Source: an uncultured Muribaculaceae bacterium (GTDB lineage Bacteria > Bacteroidota > Bacteroidia > Bacteroidales > Muribaculaceae). From it: a stretch of 19,789 bases of DNA. Where the stretch lies: assembly GCA_947644475.1 (NCBI GenBank), contig CANRZQ010000018.1:1-19789 (forward strand). The letters run 5' to 3'. The position numbers and the translations under genes were made by a program. Position 1 is the first letter of the stretch. Every line of letters begins with the position of its first letter. The notes below the pieces were generated by a model. That model was given only the letters and a program-made list of their open reading frames with translations. It was not told where the DNA came from and searched no databases. Positions 1-6,384 of the stretch are shown one piece after another.

Positions 1-1328
1 ACGACGGCTCGTACAAATTCAACGGCATGGACGGCAAGAAATGGGGCTTCTTCCCCTCTGCATCGCTCGGCTGGCGCATGTCGAAAGAAAACTTCATGGA
101 AGGCGCGCGCTCGTGGCTCGACGACCTGAAACTGCGCGTGTCGTTCGGTATGCTCGGCTCCGACAACATCTCCGAATACATGTACATGAGCACCTACTCG
201 CAATGGGGCGGCAAACTCGTGTATCCCTCCACCGCCGGCAACATGGTCACCAACGGCATCTACACCTCCGCCGTGGCCAACCCCAACCTCACATGGGCCA
301 AGACCCGCTCGTGGAACTACGGCTTCGACGCCACACTCTGGAACGGCAAACTCGGCTTTGAGGTCGACGGCTTCTACAACTACACCTACGACATCCTCGC
401 TGCCATGAGCGGCAACAAGCCCTCGTCGATGGGCGGATACTATCCCACCTACGCCAACAACAACGCTCTCGACACCTATGGCGTCGACATCCTCATCACC
501 CACAACAGCCGCTGGATCGTAGGCGACAAGCCCCTCAACTTCACCGCCGGAGTAAACCTCACCTATTCCAAGACAAAATGGGTGAAATATCCCGACGCCC
601 CCAACGCAATGGAATGGCAGAAAGCCGTGGGCACAACATACGGCTCGATATCCGGATGGATTGCCGAAGGACTCTACCGCTCTGAGGAAGAAATCGACAA
701 CTCGGCATGGTACGGCACTCGCCCCAACGTTGGCGACATCAAATACAAGGACCTCAACGGCGACGGCAAAATCGACTGGGACGACCGCGGATACTTCGGC
801 CGCTCCAACCGCCCCGAACTCACCTACGGCCTCAACCTCGGCGCCACATGGAACGGATTCGACCTCTCGGCCTGCTTCGTTGGCGGCGCGCTCTTCGATG
901 TATCGCTCACCGGTACATATTACAACGGCTACGACGACAACACCATCTGGACACAGACTTTCAAGGAAAACGCCAACTCGCCCCTCTTCCTCGTTCAAAA
1001 CGCCTACTCCATCGACAACCCCAACGGCACATTCCCGCGCCTCACTGCCGGCGCTACCGGCCACGGCGGCGACAACGGCCTCAGCTCATCGTTCTGGTGG
1101 CGCGACGGAAAATACGTCCGCCTGAAAACAGCACAGCTCGGCTACACCTTCCCCACAGCCTGGATGAACAAGGTTGGCATCGAGAACCTCCGCGTCTACG
1201 TCGAAGGCTCCAACCTCTTCACCATCGACAGCCTCCCCGAAGGCATCGACCCTGAATCGCCCGGCGTCAACAACGGCTACTATCCGCAGCAACGCACCGT
1301 GATGGGCGGCATTACTCTCACCTTCTAA
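1..1328 (+). CDS. SusC-like TonB-dependent outer-membrane transporter, C-terminal part (5' end outside window)
   Basis: This is the last ~440 residues of a SusC/RagA-family outer-membrane transporter, which imports oligosaccharides (sometimes peptides) into the periplasm using TonB energy. The frame is open from base 3 and has no start of its own, so the signal peptide, plug and early barrel lie upstream. Family hallmarks seen are GFFPSASLGWRMSKENF near the window edge, the calcium-loop-like DLNGDGKIDWDDRGYFG at about 734-784, the ELTYGLNLGATWNGFDLS barrel strand, and a C-terminal GGITLTF ending in phenylalanine, typical of BAM-inserted barrels. The stop is 13 bases before a SusD gene, the standard SusC-SusD order, so the two proteins should form one transport complex. 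The substrate cannot be read from this part. The methionine at 27 is internal and not a start. Confidence 0.96.
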   Translation, partial: DGSYKFNGMDGKKWGFFPSASLGWRMSKENFMEGARSWLDDLKLRVSFGMLGSDNISEYMYMSTYSQWGGKLVYPSTAGNMVTNGIYTSAVANPNLTWAKTRSWNYGFDATLWNGKLGFEVDGFYNYTYDILAAMSGNKPSSMGGYYPTYANNNALDTYGVDILITHNSRWIVGDKPLNFTAGVNLTYSKTKWVKYPDAPNAMEWQKAVGTTYGSISGWIAEGLYRSEEEIDNSAWYGTRPNVGDIKYKDLNGDGKIDWDDRGYFGRSNRPELTYGLNLGATWNGFDLSACFVGGALFDVSLTGTYYNGYDDNTIWTQTFKENANSPLFLVQNAYSIDNPNGTFPRLTAGATGHGGDNGLSSSFWWRDGKYVRLKTAQLGYTFPTAWMNKVGIENLRVYVEGSNLFTIDSLPEGIDPESPGVNNGYYPQQRTVMGGITLTF

Positions 1329-1341
1329 CAGATTTTAAAAG

Positions 1342-3000
1342 ATGAACAAATATATTTCAGGATTATTGATTGCCGGCGCAGCCCTGAGCCTCGCCTCGTG
1401 CAACGACTATCTCGACATGACGCCCACCGACAAGGTGTCGGACAAAGGCGTGTGGAAAGATATAAATACTGCCGAACTTGCCGTGAACTACCTTTACAGT
1501 TTCGTTTACGACATCAACGAGCAGCAATGCCTGGCAGGCATGACCGACGCCCTCACCGACCAGATGAAGTATGGCTCTTACCTCTACAACCGTCTTTGCT
1601 TCATCCCCAGCGAAATCGCCTACGGCGGCTCCACGCTCTCCACAACATATGTCGACACCTACCTCGGCTACTGGGGCACACGCTACAACTCGATACGCCG
1701 CGTCAACGAAGCCCTCAATGGCCTCCACACCTACGGCGCGCTCACTCCCGAGCAGACAACACGCCTCGAAGCCGAACTCCGCTTCATGCGCGCATACATG
1801 TACTTCGACCTGGTGAAACGCTACAAAGACGTGATAATCTACGATGAAGACCTCAGCGCCATCACCGAGAACCGCGCCCTCAACACCGAGGCCGAGGCTT
1901 GGGAATTCATCTACCAGGACCTCAAATACGCATCCGAGAACCTCGAGCCCGCAGCCAAGACTTCGGGTCGCCTCAACAAAGGCCAGGCTTATGCTTTCAT
2001 GACACGCGCAATGCTCTATGCCGGACGCTACGACGTGGTGAAATCGGCTGCCGAAGAAGTGGAAAAACTCGGATATGACCTCGAAGGCAACTATGCCGAC
2101 GCCTACGGCAAGGAAATCGCCGCCGGCAACCGCGAGGCAATCCTCCAATACGTTTTCGACCTCAGCCAGGACGTTTGCCACGAATTCGACTACTATTACA
2201 CTCCCGGCGGCGACTACACCATGCACGGCCAGGCCGGCGGCGGATACGGCACCCCCACCCAGGAAATGGTGGAATCATACGAATACGCCACAGGCGGCTT
2301 CCCCGACTGGAGCGCATGGCACGCTTCGGATGTAACCGACACCCCGCCCTACGCCGACCTTGAGCCCCGCTTCCACGCTTCCGTGCTCTATAACGGAGCC
2401 GCATGGAAAGGCCGCACTATTGAGTCATTTGTCGGAGGCTCCGATGGCTTCTGCGTATGGAACATCGAGCAGGACCCCAAAGGACGCACCACCACCGGCT
2501 ACTATATGCGCAAACTCGTCGACGAGTCGCACGACGTGATCGCCACCGTGAAATCCTCGCAGCCCGTCACCCTCATACGCTACGCCGAAGTGCTCCTCAA
2601 CAAAGCCGAGGCATGCTACCGCACCAACGACGCCGCAGGAGCCAACGCCGCCATCAAGAAAATCCGCTCGCGCGTAAGCCTGCCCTACATCGACAAGAAC
2701 GGCGATGCCCTCTGGAACGCAATCCGCCAGGAACGCAAGGTCGAACTCGCCTTCGAAGGCTTCTGGTACTGGGACCTCCGCCGCTGGGGCGATGCCGAGA
2801 AGGCCTATCCCACCGGCCTCAACGGCTACCAGGTTCACGGCCTGCGCATCGACCAGCAGCCCAACGGCTCGTTTGTTTACAACTACGTAAGTGTCGACGA
2901 CCGCGACCGCAACTATCCGGCCAAACTCAACCGCTTCCCGTTGCCCGCCGACGAAATCAACAACAACGCCGCTGTAAACCAATTCCCCGAGTGGAAATAA
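1342..3000 (+). CDS. SusD-like outer-membrane nutrient-binding lipoprotein
   Basis: A 552-residue SusD/RagB-family lipoprotein, which forms the lid of the SusC transporter and binds glycans at the cell surface. The N-terminus is a type II signal peptide with the lipobox LASC (lipidated Cys20), followed by NDYLDMTPTDKVSDKGVW, the family's classic N-terminus. The C-terminal half carries the typical motifs LIRYAEVLLNKAEACYR and RQERKVELAFEGFWYWDLRRW, belonging to the TPR-like helical scaffold and SusD C-terminal fold. Length is normal for the family. The start at 1342 fits the signal peptide and lies 13 nt after the SusC stop. No Shine-Dalgarno sequence is visible, which is usual in Bacteroidetes. 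It is certainly co-transcribed with SusC. Binding specificity cannot be predicted. Confidence 0.97.
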   Translation: MNKYISGLLIAGAALSLASCNDYLDMTPTDKVSDKGVWKDINTAELAVNYLYSFVYDINEQQCLAGMTDALTDQMKYGSYLYNRLCFIPSEIAYGGSTLSTTYVDTYLGYWGTRYNSIRRVNEALNGLHTYGALTPEQTTRLEAELRFMRAYMYFDLVKRYKDVIIYDEDLSAITENRALNTEAEAWEFIYQDLKYASENLEPAAKTSGRLNKGQAYAFMTRAMLYAGRYDVVKSAAEEVEKLGYDLEGNYADAYGKEIAAGNREAILQYVFDLSQDVCHEFDYYYTPGGDYTMHGQAGGGYGTPTQEMVESYEYATGGFPDWSAWHASDVTDTPPYADLEPRFHASVLYNGAAWKGRTIESFVGGSDGFCVWNIEQDPKGRTTTGYYMRKLVDESHDVIATVKSSQPVTLIRYAEVLLNKAEACYRTNDAAGANAAIKKIRSRVSLPYIDKNGDALWNAIRQERKVELAFEGFWYWDLRRWGDAEKAYPTGLNGYQVHGLRIDQQPNGSFVYNYVSVDDRDRNYPAKLNRFPLPADEINNNAAVNQFPEWK

Positions 3001-3044
3001 CAAATGCATAAAGTCTTAGTGACAATCTCAACATTACAACGACA

Positions 3045-4736
3045 ATGAAAAAAATAATGTCAATCATAGGCGCGGCCGCCCTCATCCTCTCCACATCGTG
3101 CGCAGAGCGTGAATATGTGCCCGCCACCGCCGACCGACAGGCCATAACCTCGCTCACGGCTATATTCACCTCGGGGCCTTTTGTCGACCAGGAAATGGCG
3201 AAACTCTCCATTGGCGAAGACATGCCCGAACGCCTCGTGATTCCCGTACCGTTCTTCTATCCCGAGTCATCAGACAACGAGACGGCTGAATACATGACAA
3301 AGGTGCGCGTGCAGGCCGAACTTGAAAAGAACTGCTTCCTCGAGCCGGCTCTTACAATCCTCGACCTCACCAAGGAAAACTGGTTTACGTTCACCAACGC
3401 ACAGGGCGTGCAGAAACGCATCTGCATCACCGGCGAGCGCGTCAAATCCGACAAATGCGACATGATCTCGTTTGCCATCGACGATCCCTCGCTCGTGGGC
3501 GTTATCGACAAGGCCAACAAAAAAATCTCCATCATCTCCGGCGACGACCTCTCGGCCGCTACCGCCACCATCCAGGTATCGCCCCATGCCACCGTGTCGC
3601 CCGACCCCTCGCAGCCCCACAACTTTAACGACCCGTTCAAGTTCACCGTCACGGCCCACAACGGCACCTCGTCGCAGGAATTCACCGTAGTGAAAGAACG
3701 CCCGGCCACTATCGACAAGGGTTTCAACGCCCAAAGCCTCGAGCAACTCTTCAATATCGACCCCGTCTCCAACTGGGGCATGCCTAACTATGCCACGGCC
3801 ATCGGCCCGTCGCTCGGTGTGGTTGGTGGAAGCCTCGTTATCTGCGCAGGCGACGGCACAGCCCCCATCTACGTCAACAAAGTGACCGGAGCCAAGGAAG
3901 GCACCATCAATCTTGGCAACGCCACCCCCGGCCTCATCACCAACGACGAAGGCGGACATCTGCTGATTGTGAACAAAGCCGGCGGATACGAGACCATCAA
4001 CATCTACCGCACTTCTTCCGTAAACGACGCTCCCGTGCTGCTGCACTCCGTAGCCAACCCCATCTCTCTGCCGGTAGCCCGCATTAAATGTATCGGCAAT
4101 ATCGACACCGAGGCCCTCATCACCCTCACCTGCGGCGGCATCGCCGGCGTCACCTCATCGAGCGACATCGTGACAATGCGTGTCATCGACGGTGCCGTAA
4201 CCGAAGTAAAGGCCATCGATTTTTCCGCCACAGGCATCTCATGGGGCAACGCTCCCGTAAATATCAACACCGTGGTGCCCGCGTCGCTTGCGGCCAATAA
4301 CGGCTGGTTTGAATCCCACTACCAGCCCTCGCAACTCCACTGGATGTTTGAGGACGGATCAGTGCCCGTGGCCATCGGCTCCGACACATCGGGCTGGGGC
4401 CTCAATCCCAACAGCCTCGACAGCAAGATGTTCAACAACGTGAACTATCTCGCCCTCTTCGTTGAAAGCCACTTCCCCCACTGGGGCATGGGCCCGCAAC
4501 TCTACCTCTACAACGTCGACGACCCCTCGGCCCTCGGCTCCGGCTCCGACGTTACCGGCCCGTCGAACCTCGTTCTCGCCAACAACCCCGCCTGGTTCCA
4601 GTCTGGTGATGCCGGCACGGCATCCGGCGACGTCGTTATCGCTCCCTCAGCCGACGGCTACTCGCTCTACATCTACTACTACGGCCACAACTCAGGCGTG
4701 GTAGGCGGATGGTCGGCCGACTGTATTGCCAAATAA
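3045..4736 (+). CDS. DUF5018-like surface lipoprotein, probable glycan-binding protein (SGBP)
   Basis: A 563-residue lipoprotein in the position after SusD where polysaccharide-utilisation loci encode a surface glycan-binding protein. The signal peptide ends in LSTSC (Cys19), followed by acidic and basic residues (AERE) compatible with surface export. The N-terminal region (about 28-110) begins AITSLTAIFTSGPF and resembles DUF5018-type domains. A middle beta-sandwich-like segment (to about 225) contains ATIQVSPHATVSP. The rest (about 235-563) is rich in Gly, Asn and short beta-strands with repeated aromatic turns (GWGLNPNSLD, FPHWGMGPQLYLYNV), suggesting a propeller-like or carbohydrate-binding fold. 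There is no catalytic signature. It follows SusD by 44 nt, and a strong terminator begins 19 nt after its stop, so it closes the SusCD transcript. The family assignment is from memory of the pattern and is moderate. A binding role is inferred from context. Confidence 0.75.
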   Translation: MKKIMSIIGAAALILSTSCAEREYVPATADRQAITSLTAIFTSGPFVDQEMAKLSIGEDMPERLVIPVPFFYPESSDNETAEYMTKVRVQAELEKNCFLEPALTILDLTKENWFTFTNAQGVQKRICITGERVKSDKCDMISFAIDDPSLVGVIDKANKKISIISGDDLSAATATIQVSPHATVSPDPSQPHNFNDPFKFTVTAHNGTSSQEFTVVKERPATIDKGFNAQSLEQLFNIDPVSNWGMPNYATAIGPSLGVVGGSLVICAGDGTAPIYVNKVTGAKEGTINLGNATPGLITNDEGGHLLIVNKAGGYETINIYRTSSVNDAPVLLHSVANPISLPVARIKCIGNIDTEALITLTCGGIAGVTSSSDIVTMRVIDGAVTEVKAIDFSATGISWGNAPVNINTVVPASLAANNGWFESHYQPSQLHWMFEDGSVPVAIGSDTSGWGLNPNSLDSKMFNNVNYLALFVESHFPHWGMGPQLYLYNVDDPSALGSGSDVTGPSNLVLANNPAWFQSGDAGTASGDVVIAPSADGYSLYIYYYGHNSGVVGGWSADCIAK

Positions 4737-4754
4737 AATTTAAACTTCACGCTC

Positions 4755-4800
4755 AATTCCGGCGGCAGTCGACATTTCCGCCCTGCCGCCGGAATTTTTT
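4755..4800 (+). terminator. Intrinsic terminator after the SusCD-SGBP genes
   Basis: A perfect 14-bp stem (4755-4768 paired with 4783-4796, AATTCCGGCGGCAG against CTGCCGCCGGAATT) with a 14-nt loop is followed by a T run ending at 4800. It begins 19 nt after the lipoprotein stop. It should end or attenuate transcription from the SusC operon before the enzyme genes. The T run also forms the first six bases of the tandem repeat that follows. Confidence 0.85.
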
Positions 4801-4854
4801 CCAAGAACAAAGGATTTTTTCCAAGAACAAAGGATTTTTTCCAAGGACAAAGGA
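4795..4854. repeat. Three tandem copies of a 20-bp unit
   Basis: Three contiguous 20-bp copies (4795-4814, 4815-4834, 4835-4854) of TTTTTTCCAAGAACAAAGGA. The first two are identical and the third has one A-to-G change. A partial similarity (AAGGATAAGGTATAAAGGATA) trails after it. Each copy contributes another six-T tract behind the terminator hairpin. The near-identity suggests recent slipped-strand duplication, so copy number may vary between strains. There are no spacers, so this is not CRISPR. Confidence 0.9.
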
Positions 4855-4962
4855 TAAGGTATAAAGGATAGACATTCCAAACCGCCACCGTGCCCCGCGT
4901 TTCTACGCGGCGGCCCTTCAAAACCTTCCAAACTTCCCAACATCCCAACTCCCAAACTAAAA

Positions 4963-6351
4963 ATGAAACTCAAACATCTGATATTAGCGGCAACAGCCAT
5001 TTTAGCGACCGCTTGCAGCGAAAAAAATAATGACGTTATGTACTGGCCCGAGCCCGATGCCCCCGACACCAAGCCCGACACGCCCGAGACCGTGGAGAAG
5101 GCCCGCTTCGTGTGGATCGATGCCGGAGGTAATTTTGAGCGTTTTGCCAACAGCAAGGAAAACATCCTCGCCGACCTCAAAAAAGTGAAGGAGTGCGGAT
5201 TCACCGACATTGTTGTCGATGTGCGCCCCACCACCGGCGACGTGCTTTTCGACAAGACCACCGCGGCGCACCGCCTCGAGAAACTCGATGTATGGACATC
5301 GGCAGGATATGCCTGGGTCGACCGCACCGCCTCGTGGGACTACCTCCAGACTTTCATCGACTATGGCCACGAACTCGGCCTTAACGTCTACGCATCCATC
5401 AACACCTTTGTGGGCGGATACAAATGCCCCTACGGCCTGGGCACAATAGGCATGCTCTACCGCGACGAGGACCGCGCCGGCTGGGCCACGGTGATAAACA
5501 CCGCCGACGGATTCAAATCCACCCTCGACCCCTCTATCGACGATTACGGCGCACGCTTCCTCAACCCGGCCAACGACGATGTGCAAGCCTACATCATCAG
5601 CATCCTCAAAGACATTGCAGCATATGATGTCGACGGTATCCTGCTCGACCGCTGCCGATACAGCGACGAGGGCCTCCAAACCGACTTCTCCGACATCTCG
5701 CGTGAGAAATTCGAAGCCTATGCCGGCGTTTCACTTGCAAACTATCCGGAAGACATCATCGCCGCCGGAGGCTCAAAACTCGCCGACGGCAAGCAATACA
5801 TGAAGCAATGGCTCGCTTTCCGCGCCAAGACAATCCACGACTTCATCGTAAAGGCCGGCGACGCTGTGCGCGGCGTGAATCCGGAAATTAAATTCGGCGC
5901 ATATGTGGGCGCGTGGTACTCGACCTACTACGAAAGCGGCGTCAACTGGGCACACCCCGACTATAATCCTGCCGCCGACGGCTTCACATCATGGGCCAAT
6001 GCCGACTACCGCAACTACGGCTATGCCGACCACTGCGACATAATGCTCATCGGCGCATATGCCTCGGCCGACCGCATCTACGGCACCGGCGAATGGTCGT
6101 CGCAAGGCTTCTGCACCCTCGCCGGAAAATATCTCAAAGACGTGCCTTATGTCGGCGGCCCCGACGTGGGCAACTCCACCGGCTGGGTCGACGGCAACCG
6201 TGCCGCAGACATTCCCAAGGTAATCGATGCTTGCATCAACGCAAGTTCGGCAGGCATGTTCATCTTCGACCTCTGCCATGTGCGCAAATACGACTACTGG
6301 AACGCATGCCGCCTCGGCATCGACAACTATCTCGACTCTCTCGATAAATAA
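4963..6351 (+). CDS. GHL-type TIM-barrel glycoside hydrolase-like lipoprotein
   Basis: A 462-residue lipoprotein: signal peptide with lipobox LATAC (Cys18), an acidic Pro/Thr-rich linker (about 28-45), then one large domain starting at FVWIDAGGNFERF (Trp51, Asp53). It belongs to the hypothetical glycosyl hydrolase families of the alpha-amylase-like superfamily (GHL6/GHL10-like, often labelled family 10 glycosylhydrolase). Barrel motifs include TDIVVDVRPTTGDVLFD on an early strand and VDGILLDRCRYSD (Asp224, Asp229) at a position where related barrels carry a catalytic or substrate-binding acid. The C-terminus has GMFIFDLCHVRKYDYW. Characterised relatives such as E. coli DigH (YddW) cleave peptide-free peptidoglycan strands, but similarity here is at superfamily level, so activity is inferred. 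The next gene carries a paralogous domain, and the gap to it is only 33 nt, indicating one operon. The leader before the start is G-free. Likely anchored in the outer membrane. Confidence 0.85.
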   Translation: MKLKHLILAATAILATACSEKNNDVMYWPEPDAPDTKPDTPETVEKARFVWIDAGGNFERFANSKENILADLKKVKECGFTDIVVDVRPTTGDVLFDKTTAAHRLEKLDVWTSAGYAWVDRTASWDYLQTFIDYGHELGLNVYASINTFVGGYKCPYGLGTIGMLYRDEDRAGWATVINTADGFKSTLDPSIDDYGARFLNPANDDVQAYIISILKDIAAYDVDGILLDRCRYSDEGLQTDFSDISREKFEAYAGVSLANYPEDIIAAGGSKLADGKQYMKQWLAFRAKTIHDFIVKAGDAVRGVNPEIKFGAYVGAWYSTYYESGVNWAHPDYNPAADGFTSWANADYRNYGYADHCDIMLIGAYASADRIYGTGEWSSQGFCTLAGKYLKDVPYVGGPDVGNSTGWVDGNRAADIPKVIDACINASSAGMFIFDLCHVRKYDYWNACRLGIDNYLDSLDK

Positions 6352-6384
6352 TCTCCCGCCACCGACCAACCATTCTATCACAAA

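Noticed and set aside
1363..2226. Antisense open frame opposite SusD
   Set aside because: Shadow of the SusD codon pattern with no recognisable motif or promoter.
4795..4854. Tandem 20-bp repeats as a CRISPR array
   Set aside because: The copies are contiguous with no spacers, and no cas genes are nearby.
4740..5327. Minus-strand open frames crossing the terminator and tandem repeats
   Set aside because: The 20-bp period is not a multiple of three, so the peptide repeat is accidental. The frames overlap the real lipoprotein gene and show no domain.
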